This document shows, in pieces, positions 16,921-23,784 of a stretch of 33,720 nt of DNA. Within the stretch, counting starts at the first letter, position 1; every line of letters begins with the position of its first letter. The stretch is taken from NCBI RefSeq assembly GCF_026107515.2, contig NZ_JAPCHW010000022.1, forward strand, positions 1 through 33,720, in the 5' to 3' direction. A program made the translations under genes and the position numbers. Below the pieces are notes generated by a model. The model was not told the origin of the DNA. It made no database searches and saw nothing but the letters and a program-made list of their open reading frames with translations. Origin of the DNA: Glutamicibacter sp. MNS18 (GTDB taxonomy: Bacteria > Actinomycetota > Actinomycetes > Actinomycetales > Micrococcaceae).

Positions 16921-17759
16921 TTTTCTGCCTCCTCCGTTTGTTGTGTCAGCCACTGTTGTCGCAAGCTATCTAGTGGCGGACCGGACTGACGGCCGAGTTT
17001 CCAGGTCATCCAACCGTTGGAGGCTTGGCCTTCAAGAACGGTTTTGGCCGCCCGGCTAGGGGATTTATAGGACACACCGCGAACAATGATCTCGCCGTCC
17101 GCCGTGACGCTGCCTTCAGCCTCTTTGCCCGCTTGGCTCAGGAACAGTGCTTGCCCCGCCTGAAGCAGTCCGCTGGAAACCAGATCGGCAACCGTCACTG
17201 TTTTATTTGGCTTGTTAAATGGCACTGGCTCAGATGAAGGTTGCTCGTCTTCGGTCAGCGTTTGAGGGTTACTACGGCTAATATCCAGCCCAGCCAGGCG
17301 CAGCGCGCCAAGGATGCTTTTTACAAACGCATCCAGCGAGATCATCATGTGTTTTGGCAACGTCTCGTCACCGCTTGTCTGGCCTTCAATGACCGTGATC
17401 TGATGCAGGGCGTTGAGCTCCGCCGCGATACGGCCTTCCAGATACCCGATCTCGGCAGTGTTGAACCCGGCGGTGGTATCGCGCTTCACAGCCAAGGCCC
17501 GACGCCACGGAAGTTTTTCCTTGTTGTTGTGCTGCTGCAAGCGGCCGCGCAGTTTCCGCGCTTGACCCACATACACCTGATTGGACCCATCGGATGTCAT
17601 CAAGACGTACACGCCAGGCTCGTCCCAATCACTCGCGGGCAGAGACGCCCAGTGCTGACGGTCAAAATACGCTACTCGCAGTGCATGCTCGACAAAGTCA
17701 GCAATGATCGGCGCTTCAGTATCCGAAGGTATCTGCACATTCACCGGGGTGGTACTCAT
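16917..17759 (-). CDS. GIY-YIG nuclease with C-terminal RAMA/DUF4357-like domain
   Basis: A 280-residue protein. The N-terminal GIY-YIG-like module (about residues 45-120) shows GVYVLM and VYVGQA, then a conserved Arg and EIGYLE. The C-terminal region (about 190-275) shows ADLVSSGLLQAGQALF, DGEIIVRGVSYKSPSRAA and NGWMTWKL. This matches the restriction-associated RAMA/DUF4357 type thought to sense modified or foreign DNA. It sits inside the hsd operon between hsdS and hsdR, coupled at both ends by ATGA, so it is probably an accessory nuclease or modification reader for the restriction system. The placement is not standard for type I operons. Confidence 0.72.
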   Translation of the reverse strand: MSTTPVNVQIPSDTEAPIIADFVEHALRVAYFDRQHWASLPASDWDEPGVYVLMTSDGSNQVYVGQARKLRGRLQQHNNKEKLPWRRALAVKRDTTAGFNTAEIGYLEGRIAAELNALHQITVIEGQTSGDETLPKHMMISLDAFVKSILGALRLAGLDISRSNPQTLTEDEQPSSEPVPFNKPNKTVTVADLVSSGLLQAGQALFLSQAGKEAEGSVTADGEIIVRGVSYKSPSRAAKTVLEGQASNGWMTWKLGRQSGPPLDSLRQQWLTQQTEEAEK

Positions 17760-18976
17760 GATGCAGACTCCAACTCCTTGAAGGTAAGAAGTTTGTCGCG
17801 GTAGTACTCGTATTGCTGACGACGCGCAGCCAACTCCGCAGGCAAACCAACGCTCAGGTCGTTTACGAGCGCATCAAATTTATCGAGAATGCCAACGATT
17901 CGGGCCTGTTCCTCGAGCGAGGGAACGGGAATCGGGAAGTTCTTGATAATTTTGGTGTTAAGATCGGATCGGGCGCCGCGTCCGAGAGATTTAAGTTCTT
18001 CGTATTTCGAACTAACCCAGAAAAATACAAATCTGTAGTTCGCGAGAGATTCGTCGATCTGAAGGTTGCAGCAGTGTTGATTTGTCGTTAGGGGAATCTT
18101 ATTAATCGCTGAACGTGCGGCTGTTGCTCCTGAAATCGCAATAATTACGCAATTTTCTTTGATCCATGATGTGCCCGTTTCTTTCAGAGCCTGATCGGTG
18201 ATCTTGATTTCCGTATCAAAGACTTCGCCGAAGGTAACCTCGCCTGTCCGCAACCATGGAATCGTGCCGTCTCGGTAGTATTCTGGTTTTCCCGCTTTTG
18301 GAGTAGCCCCTGTCGACACGCGACTGCAAATGTCGCCGAGTGTGCTCCATTTCGCAGATTCAACTGATGTCAATAGCGATGCACGATAGTGCTCGTACTG
18401 TTGCTTCCGAGCTTCCAGCTCCGCTTCCAGCTCCGCTTCCATTTTACTAAAAGTATCAAGAATACGAACTATTTCACGCTGAATTTCCAACGGCGGAACA
18501 GGTACCCTGAATTCGCGCACACGGCTGTCCGGAATAGACGGATAATTTCCCTCGACCTGGTTCGATTCAACATAACGACTAAACCTAGCGGTGCCAAGAA
18601 CATGAGCAAGAAAATTAGTCAGAATTACATTGTTGTTCGGTCGTAGTACACAGTATCCGGTGCTCGCAATCTGCTTATCGTATTCCTCAGGAATGACAGC
18701 CCATCGCATCTGAGTGGGACGAGTCGTAGCAAAGATAACATCACCTGTGCGTACGATCTGACGAGCCCTGCTTGGCGCATCAGTCGCTGTGACAGAAACT
18801 GTGTCACCGATTCGTCGGGTAACTCTGTCCACGGATGACAGATCAATGTACTTGAAAGAGGAATCAGCGACAGATTTCCAATTGATACTCGCACTCTTAC
18901 TCGTAATATCGACAAGAGACCTAAACTCCACACCCCCAGAACAGTGTTCAGCAATCAGCTCATCAATCCTGCTCAC
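17756..18976 (-). CDS. hsdS: Type I restriction specificity subunit (HsdS)
   Basis: A 406-residue protein with two target-recognition domains (about 10-145 and 200-350), each followed by a conserved helix. The central helix contains LEAELEAELEARKQQYEHYR and the C-terminal helix contains LPAELAARRQQYEYYRDKLL. This is the expected half-subunit symmetry. HsdS reads a split DNA target, each TRD one half, and the helices set the distance between them. The start is GTG 18976, overlapping the hsdM stop as GTGA. The central helix carries a short tandem repeat (see separate entry) that could vary in copy number and change specificity. Confidence 0.92.
   Translation of the reverse strand: MSRIDELIAEHCSGGVEFRSLVDITSKSASINWKSVADSSFKYIDLSSVDRVTRRIGDTVSVTATDAPSRARQIVRTGDVIFATTRPTQMRWAVIPEEYDKQIASTGYCVLRPNNNVILTNFLAHVLGTARFSRYVESNQVEGNYPSIPDSRVREFRVPVPPLEIQREIVRILDTFSKMEAELEAELEARKQQYEHYRASLLTSVESAKWSTLGDICSRVSTGATPKAGKPEYYRDGTIPWLRTGEVTFGEVFDTEIKITDQALKETGTSWIKENCVIIAISGATAARSAINKIPLTTNQHCCNLQIDESLANYRFVFFWVSSKYEELKSLGRGARSDLNTKIIKNFPIPVPSLEEQARIVGILDKFDALVNDLSVGLPAELAARRQQYEYYRDKLLTFKELESAS
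18412..18441 (-). repeat. 12-bp tandem repeats in the hsdS spacer helix
   Basis: The unit CTTCCAGCTCCG occurs at 18412-18423 and 18424-18435, followed by half a unit (CTTCCA). It encodes repeating EAEL in the central HsdS helix. In EcoR124-type HsdS, an equivalent four-residue TAEL repeat in two or three copies changes the spacer length of the recognition site. The same slip could occur here. Confidence 0.7.
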
Positions 18977-20541
18977 TTGGAACCCTCCAAGTCAGCCACA
19001 ATCGCATCAATCGACGTGCGTAGCTCAGCCTGGTGTGCAACGATCTGCTCAATTTTGGCGTTGAGCTCAGTAATGTCGATGGCTTCACGGGTGTCTTCAG
19101 CTTCAACGTACGACGATACTGCGATGTTGTAATCGTTCGCAGCGATAGCACTGTTATCGACCAACGTTGCGAAGTGCTCTGATGATTCACGATTCGTGAA
19201 CGCATCCAGCAATGCCTGCTGATTAGCTTCACTCAGCTTATTCTTATTGCCACCACGCACGAACTCAGCCGAACCATCAATGAACAAAACGTCATTGGTC
19301 TTCTTTGACTTTTTGAGCACGATGATGCAGGTGGCAATCGTGGTGCCAAAGAACAGGTCAGCAGGTAGCTGGATGACCGTGTCAACGTAGTTGTTGTCGA
19401 TCAGGTACTTGCGAATCTTGCGCTCGGCACCGCCGCGGTAAAGCACACCTGGGAACTCAACAATTGCAGCAGTTCCACTCGTCGCCAGCCAGTGCAGCAT
19501 GTGCATGGTGAAAGCAAGGTCAGCCTTGGACTTCGGCGCCAGCACGCCTGCCGGTGCGAAGCGCGGGTCGTTGATCAAAAGTGGATTGGCGTCGCCCTCC
19601 CATTTGATTGAGTAGGGAGGGTTGGAGACGATCGCTTCGAACGGTTCTTCATCCCAGTGGTGGGGGTCCAGCAGGGTGTCGCCGAGTGCGAGGTCGAACT
19701 TCTCGTAGTTGATGTCGTGCAAGAACATGTTGATGCGTGCCAGGTTGTAGGTGGTGAGGTTGATTTCCTGGCCGTAGAAGCCGCCGACGTTTTCCTTGCC
19801 CAGCACCTTGGCGAACTTCAAAAGCAGGGAACCAGAACCGGCGGCAGGGTCATACACCTTATTGACGCGAGTCTTGCCGACCGTGGTAATGCGGGCCAGC
19901 AGCTCAGAGACTTCCTGAGGCGTGTAGTACTCACCACCGGATTTACCGGCGCTCGATGCGTACATCTGCATAAGGTACTCGTAAGCATCGCCAAACAGAT
20001 CAATCGTGTTATCCGTGAACTTGCCGCCCAGGGGTAGGTTCCCAATGGCATCAAGTAGCTTCACGAGCTTGGCGTTGCGCCCCGCCACAGTGTTGCCCAG
20101 TTTGGAGCTGTTGACATTCAGGTCATCGAAAAGGCCCTTAAGATCGTCTTCGCTGTCGGTGCCGGTTGCCGAGCCTTCGATGTCGCGGAAGACGCCTTCT
20201 AGGGTTTCGTTCAGGTTCTCGTCCCGCGGTGCACGTTTGCGCACGTTTTCAAAGAGCTCGGACGGGAGGATGAAGAAGCCTTTTTCATTGACGATCTCTT
20301 CACGCGCGAACTCGGCATCTGCATCGGGAAGCTCGGCAAAGTCGAAGTCGGCGTTGCCAGCCTCGTGCTCGCCCTTGTTGATGTAGCTGGTGAGATTCTC
20401 AGAAACAAACCGATAGAACAGCATGCCAAGCACGTAGGACTTAAAGTCCCATCCATCTACTGATCCGCGAAGGTCGTTGGCAACTTGCCAGATTGTTTTG
20501 TGCAGTTCCGCTCGCTGCTGTTCCTTCACGCTACTTGCCAT
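18973..20541 (-). CDS. hsdM: Type I DNA methyltransferase subunit (HsdM)
   Basis: A 522-residue N6-adenine methyltransferase subunit. The N-terminal HsdM helical domain is followed by the SAM-binding motif DPAAGSGSLLL near residue 230 and catalytic NPPY (VSNPPYSIKW) near 309. The start at ATG 20541 has the ribosome binding site GGGAG. A TTG six codons upstream is possible but less likely. It is the first gene of the eight-gene operon and forms the modification enzyme with HsdS. Upstream, at 20574-20592, lies a palindrome resembling the operators of the mobile element's transfer and repressor promoters. Confidence 0.93.
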   Translation of the reverse strand: MASSVKEQQRAELHKTIWQVANDLRGSVDGWDFKSYVLGMLFYRFVSENLTSYINKGEHEAGNADFDFAELPDADAEFAREEIVNEKGFFILPSELFENVRKRAPRDENLNETLEGVFRDIEGSATGTDSEDDLKGLFDDLNVNSSKLGNTVAGRNAKLVKLLDAIGNLPLGGKFTDNTIDLFGDAYEYLMQMYASSAGKSGGEYYTPQEVSELLARITTVGKTRVNKVYDPAAGSGSLLLKFAKVLGKENVGGFYGQEINLTTYNLARINMFLHDINYEKFDLALGDTLLDPHHWDEEPFEAIVSNPPYSIKWEGDANPLLINDPRFAPAGVLAPKSKADLAFTMHMLHWLATSGTAAIVEFPGVLYRGGAERKIRKYLIDNNYVDTVIQLPADLFFGTTIATCIIVLKKSKKTNDVLFIDGSAEFVRGGNKNKLSEANQQALLDAFTNRESSEHFATLVDNSAIAANDYNIAVSSYVEAEDTREAIDITELNAKIEQIVAHQAELRTSIDAIVADLEGSK

Positions 20542-20780
20542 CAACTTTCTCCCGTGCAACTATGCACAATTACCGTTCAATTACTTGCAACGTTACCGCA
20601 GCGCTCCCCCACGATGAGGATTGGGATCGGCGAGCCACGAAGGACGTCCGGAAGCTATGCGAGCGTAGAGCGTAATGCATTTACTTGAACGTCACATATT
20701 GGTGATTATTATGGCATGATTAGGTTTTTTATAGAAGGGTGCTATTGATTCAGGTGACAATAGTGTCGAATTCAAAGAAC
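20542..20780. other. Intergenic region upstream of hsdM
   Basis: This 239-bp spacer separates hsdM from the 3' end of the minus-strand gene at 20781-21740. It must hold the hsdM operon promoter. A minus-strand CATAGT at 20559-20564 is a possible -10, but its spacing to TTGCAA (20585-20590) is 20 bases and its predicted start would fall inside the ribosome binding site, so I do not call it firmly. A further TTGAACG half-site lies at 20685-20691. The plus strand at 20622-20675 reads like the tail of a truncated protein. Confidence 0.4.
20574..20592 (-). promoter_or_regulatory. Operator-like palindrome upstream of hsdM
   Basis: On the plus strand the sequence is CGTTCAA-TTAC-TTGCAACG. One half is identical to the half-site of the palindromes at 23474-23491, 23511-23528 and 29072-29089; the other carries a one-base insertion. 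It lies 33 bases upstream of the hsdM start codon, a position where a bound repressor would block transcription. It suggests shared control with the mobile element. Confidence 0.45.
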
Positions 20781-21740
20781 TTATTTTAGATTGAAGTTCT
20801 GCTCTTTGTTTTCTTCCCATTGCCAAGCGATTCCACTGAATAGCCCACCGTAGAGATCTCGATAGGACACCCAGTGGTGATTGTCCCTTGATGTAGGCTT
20901 GCTGTCTCTATCGGGTTGTCCAGGACGTTCGAAGTAGGTAAGCCCCGTAAATGACCAGATTCGCGCAGGTTGCTGTCCAAGAAATATCGCATCAAATGAA
21001 GCGGCAAGCGTGCGCTCGTGGAATGCGCGAGATGTTTCCATGACCCGTCCGTCGGCATCGCCGGAAATCGGTAGGGATCGAAATGCCAAGGTGTAGGGTT
21101 CGCCGCGTTTCATTGGATTCGGTGCAAAGAACTTATGCGAGTAGCTTTGGCCAATGCGCTCCGTCTTAACTTGAAAATCGTTCAACGGCTCAATGATCGC
21201 TGGCACGGAGCTGCTAATGGCGATGTAGTCAGCTTCATCAAATGCAGCCAAGAATCGGTACTCCTCGCGAGTTTCTTGCCAATAACCGTCATTGACCACG
21301 ATCTGCATCGAAACGGACTCGTTGATCACACCGTTATGCAGCTCAGGCACACGCATCGCAAGCGGTGACGCGGGGTACCAGCCAGTAAGAAGCTGAGCCA
21401 AGAGATGCTTGATCGCCGTATTCTCTAGACCCTCTACCGTATCTGGTCCGCGGCCTATCGTGGCTCCGAAATCTCGTCGGCGCTCCCCAATACGTCGCAT
21501 GCCCACATACGGCGGCTCTAGCGCATACGCAGCTTTCAATACCGCAGAGTCACCGTCATGCAAGGAGTCGATCGCCGATCTGAACCGCTCAAGAAGCGCA
21601 CCAAACGGCTCATCGTCGCCACCAAGCACGAACCGAAGCGTTCCCGCCGCGTCTACCCGCTCAGAAGTGAACCCGGACGCCTTGCGCATATACACAAGGT
21701 CCGCGTGAAGGTCCTGGATACGGCGAGGTGAGGTGACCAT
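20781..21740 (-). CDS. Hypothetical protein, 319 residues
   Basis: I do not recognise a family with certainty. The protein begins MVTSPRRIQDLHADLVYMRKASGFTS; I have an impression of similar uncharacterised actinobacterial proteins, possibly with a helical DNA-binding-like N-terminus, but cannot confirm it. It has no membrane segments. The start at ATG 21740 has CGGAG upstream; a longer frame to 21848 would add a very basic 36-residue tail and is less likely. It is divergent from the small gene at 21886 across a 145-bp region and probably belongs to the mobile element as a regulatory or accessory gene. Confidence 0.6.
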   Translation of the reverse strand: MVTSPRRIQDLHADLVYMRKASGFTSERVDAAGTLRFVLGGDDEPFGALLERFRSAIDSLHDGDSAVLKAAYALEPPYVGMRRIGERRRDFGATIGRGPDTVEGLENTAIKHLLAQLLTGWYPASPLAMRVPELHNGVINESVSMQIVVNDGYWQETREEYRFLAAFDEADYIAISSSVPAIIEPLNDFQVKTERIGQSYSHKFFAPNPMKRGEPYTLAFRSLPISGDADGRVMETSRAFHERTLAASFDAIFLGQQPARIWSFTGLTYFERPGQPDRDSKPTSRDNHHWVSYRDLYGGLFSGIAWQWEENKEQNFNLK

Positions 21741-21885
21741 CCATAAGCTCCGTTCGGTCGGCTTCAGTTTCTTCCGATTCTGCCCCTTCTTCCTTTTTTG
21801 TTCGGTTTTCTCCCGCACTATGACGCTGCTTCGTAGCGTTGAAGACATCCACTACGAAAGCTACAAACCCATGAAGGAGATTCAC
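21741..21885. promoter_or_regulatory. Divergent intergenic region with an inverted repeat
   Basis: This region separates two divergently transcribed genes and must hold both promoters. An inverted repeat, TTCGTAG (21830-21836) with CTACGAA (21852-21858), extended imperfectly to GCTTCGTAG/CTACGAAAGC, lies in the presumed leader of the plus-strand genes. It could be an operator or leader hairpin. No clear -35/-10 pair could be fixed on either strand. Confidence 0.4.
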
Positions 21886-22203
21886 ATGAGCAGCAACCTC
21901 ATCCCCCAGTCGGGCGGCGGCGCATCACCACAACCAGGTGGCGGCATCAGCCGCTTTAGCAAGCCAGAAATGCGGGCCATGACCAGGGCTCAAAACGTCG
22001 AGGTCGCCCGCGGCCTGGTGACGGCCACCCGCATCCAGGCAGCCGGCCACGTGACAGCCACCGCGATGCACATGACTTCCATGCTCAGCCGAGAAGCCGC
22101 GTTTCTAGCCGACGGCGACCCGCAGACGGCCGCACGGCTGAACTTCATTGTCGATTCCTTCGCGGACAACGCCGCGTGGGAAGTCCGCCAGTTCCGCGGT
22201 TAG
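21886..22203 (+). CDS. Small protein of the mobile element, 105 residues
   Basis: Starts at ATG 21886 with a strong AAGGAG ribosome binding site eight bases upstream. The N-terminus is Gly/Pro/Ser-rich and flexible (about 20 residues), followed by a helical, Ala- and Met-rich segment. It has no recognised domain and no membrane helix. It is followed after three bases by another small gene, which indicates an operon. The context (upstream of a TraG-like ATPase in an integrative element) suggests an accessory transfer function, but this is only positional. Confidence 0.65.
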   Translation: MSSNLIPQSGGGASPQPGGGISRFSKPEMRAMTRAQNVEVARGLVTATRIQAAGHVTATAMHMTSMLSREAAFLADGDPQTAARLNFIVDSFADNAAWEVRQFRG

Positions 22204-22206
22204 GCC

Positions 22207-22437
22207 ATGAGCACCGATTCCGGCGGCAGCGCCGGGGACGTCATCATCTTGGAATCCATGGTCTACGCCGCACGGCTGTTCACCGAGCTGCACGACAGCA
22301 TCCAGGCGTATGCGCAGACACTCGGCATTCTCGATCCGGTTGCCGCCGAGCATCTGCTGCGCGTGGCGCTGGCGGGCGTCAGCGCCGCCACCGACGAACT
22401 GTCACAGTGGCTGCTGGATGGCAGCGGTCAATCGTGA
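22207..22437 (+). CDS. Small protein, 76 residues
   Basis: A short acidic, mostly helical protein of unknown family (MSTDSGGSAGDVII...), starting three bases after the previous stop and overlapping the next gene's GTG by GTGA. It has no visible motif. Its position within a run of coupled small genes supports that it is real. Confidence 0.6.
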   Translation: MSTDSGGSAGDVIILESMVYAARLFTELHDSIQAYAQTLGILDPVAAEHLLRVALAGVSAATDELSQWLLDGSGQS

Positions 22438-22604
22438 TCACGTTCATCATCTGGCTGGCCATCCTGGCGGTCGTCATCGCAGCCGTCTACTGGTTCAACG
22501 TGCCAGCGATCCTAATGGTCGTGGTCGCGGCAGTCGCCGCGACGCTGCGGCTGCACCTGAAGTTCGTCGCCGCATGGTGGCTCTTGATCACCACGCGCCG
22601 CTGA
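22434..22604 (+). CDS. Small membrane protein, 56 residues
   Basis: Starts at GTG 22434, overlapping the preceding stop as GTGA. The product is almost entirely hydrophobic, with probably two membrane helices (about residues 2-20 and 23-52) and a basic C-terminus (ITTRR). It is probably a small inner-membrane component of the element's transfer or entry-exclusion functions. No family is recognised. Confidence 0.6.
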   Translation: MITFIIWLAILAVVIAAVYWFNVPAILMVVVAAVAATLRLHLKFVAAWWLLITTRR

Positions 22605-22674
22605 TCGCACCACTCTCGTAGGCCGCGGCCTACTCCCCCTCAAAAAACACTTCTCCTGAAAGGGCTTATTTGTC

Positions 22675-23208
22675 ATGCCTGAAAACATCTCCAGCGCCGA
22701 GCTGGCCATCGCCCAGAAGAACCTGAGCACCTACGTGACCTTGGAGGCATCCCACATCGCCTCCCGCGTCGGCTTCACCTGGGAGCCGATCGCAGATGCC
22801 CCGAGCACCTACAAGTCGCTCAAATCGGCTTACGAGGCCTCGATGCGCACCAAGGCACCGCTGCCGGTCAGCAATGAGAATTCCAGCCGCGTCATCTTTT
22901 CCTCGCCCGAGGGCAACTTCGCGTACCGCTACCTGCACGACATGGGGCATGTGGAGATGGGGCTTTCGTTCAACCCGGTCGATGAGTTCGAGCTGGCCCG
23001 CCGCCTGATGTGCCGTCTGGAACGGGCAGGCTACGGGCCGGACACCCTGGAATGGAAGCTGTACCAGGCCGATGCGATCGGGCAAGTGATCCACTACGCC
23101 CTGACCAAGCGCTACGTGGGCGACCAGCTCCAGTTCGCCTTGGACTGCATCCGCCATGGCCTGGAGTGCGGCATCTTCCTGGAAGTCGAGCGCCAGCGTG
23201 GGAACTAA
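22675..23208 (+). CDS. Hypothetical protein of the mobile element, 177 residues
   Basis: A soluble 177-residue protein of unknown function starting at ATG 22675 with a GAAAGG-type ribosome binding site. Composition is normal for a cytoplasmic protein, with no membrane segment and no catalytic motif I can name. The 70-bp gap upstream holds no clear signal. It is followed by an overlapping small membrane protein gene. Confidence 0.65.
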   Translation: MPENISSAELAIAQKNLSTYVTLEASHIASRVGFTWEPIADAPSTYKSLKSAYEASMRTKAPLPVSNENSSRVIFSSPEGNFAYRYLHDMGHVEMGLSFNPVDEFELARRLMCRLERAGYGPDTLEWKLYQADAIGQVIHYALTKRYVGDQLQFALDCIRHGLECGIFLEVERQRGN

Positions 23209-23404
23209 CCCGGCGGACCCGAAATCCATGTTCGACCGGCTCATCGGTGGCTGCATGTCGGTGCTGCTGGCGTCCATCGCGATCTACTGCGCTGCTCAGA
23301 TCATCCAGTCCATCTGGCCGGTCCTGGTCGTCATCACCGGCGTCATCGCCCTGGTCTGGATTGCGGTCATCGTGATCCGGATCTGGCTCTCGCGCCGCTA
23401 CTAA
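23198..23404 (+). CDS. Small membrane protein, 68 residues
   Basis: Two hydrophobic segments (SVLLASIAIYCAAQII and WPVLVVITGVIALVWIAVIVI) separated by a short polar turn and ending in a basic tail make this a two-helix inner-membrane protein. GTG 23198 overlaps the preceding stop by 11 bases. The alternative ATG 23228 would give 58 residues starting MFDRLIGG. Function unknown; its position suggests association with the DNA-transfer apparatus. Confidence 0.55.
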   Translation: MGTNPADPKSMFDRLIGGCMSVLLASIAIYCAAQIIQSIWPVLVVITGVIALVWIAVIVIRIWLSRRY

Positions 23405-23468
23405 TCCATCGCCGCTACGCACGTAGTCCGGCTTGTTCCAGTCGGTGTTGTGGTTTTCGCCAAAGTGG

Positions 23469-23497
23469 TTGTCCGTTCAACCAATTGAACGCATACT
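23469..23497 (+). promoter_or_regulatory. Promoter of the transfer operon with embedded operator
   Basis: A -35-like TTGTCC (23469-23474), a 17-base spacer and a -10 CATACT (23492-23497) lie upstream of the transfer genes. The whole spacer is occupied by the palindrome CGTTCAACCAATTGAACG (23474-23491), so a bound repressor would exclude RNA polymerase. The -10 hexamer and palindrome also occur at the immR promoter. Predicted start near 23504. Confidence 0.65.
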
Positions 23498-23510
23498 ACT
23501 CCACAGACCC

Positions 23511-23528
23511 CGTTCAATACGTTGAACG
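23511..23528 (+). promoter_or_regulatory. Second operator downstream of the transfer promoter
   Basis: CGTTCAATACGTTGAACG, a perfect palindrome with the same 7-base arms and 4-base spacer as the site at 23474-23491, centred 37 bp downstream of it. That spacing suggests cooperative or road-block repression. Confidence 0.65.
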
Positions 23529-23577
23529 ACCGTCTGCCAGCTCAACCGCAACACCGACTGAAAGGAGGGAAAACACC

Positions 23578-23784
23578 ATGCCTACACAGAAGAAACCACG
23601 CCGCAGCCGCACCGCCAATCCACGCCAGGATCGCCGCGTCGTCGTCTACGGCGTCCAGCGCGAAAAGCCAGACTTGCGCAAACTCAGCCGCGCCGTCATT
23701 GCCATGGCGCAGGCCGAAGCCGAGCGCGAAGCCCAGGCGCAGCACGAAACGAATCTGCGCCCACGAGGAGACCGCCATGACTGA
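23578..23784 (+). CDS. Small basic protein at the head of the transfer operon, 68 residues
   Basis: Starts at ATG 23578 with a strong AAGGAGGG ribosome binding site. The product is very basic at the N-terminus (KKPRRSRTANPRQDRR) and then forms a probable charged helix (AQAEAEREAQAQHE). It looks like a small nucleic-acid-binding or adaptor protein. Its stop overlaps the next gene (the coupling ATPase) by eight bases, so it is probably made together with it. No family is recognised. Confidence 0.6.
   Translation: MPTQKKPRRSRTANPRQDRRVVVYGVQREKPDLRKLSRAVIAMAQAEAEREAQAQHETNLRPRGDRHD

Noticed and set aside
18412-18441. CRISPR-like repeat
   Set aside because: Units are contiguous 12-mers in frame within hsdS and encode a helix; no spacers. 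No CRISPR array was seen anywhere in the window.
20559-20590. Standard promoter for hsdM (TTGCAA with CATAGT)
   Set aside because: Spacing is 20 bases and the predicted start would remove part of the ribosome binding site.
20622-20675. Plus-strand segment reading like a truncated protein C-terminus upstream of hsdM
   Set aside because: Too short, with no start or homology visible; noted only in the intergenic description.
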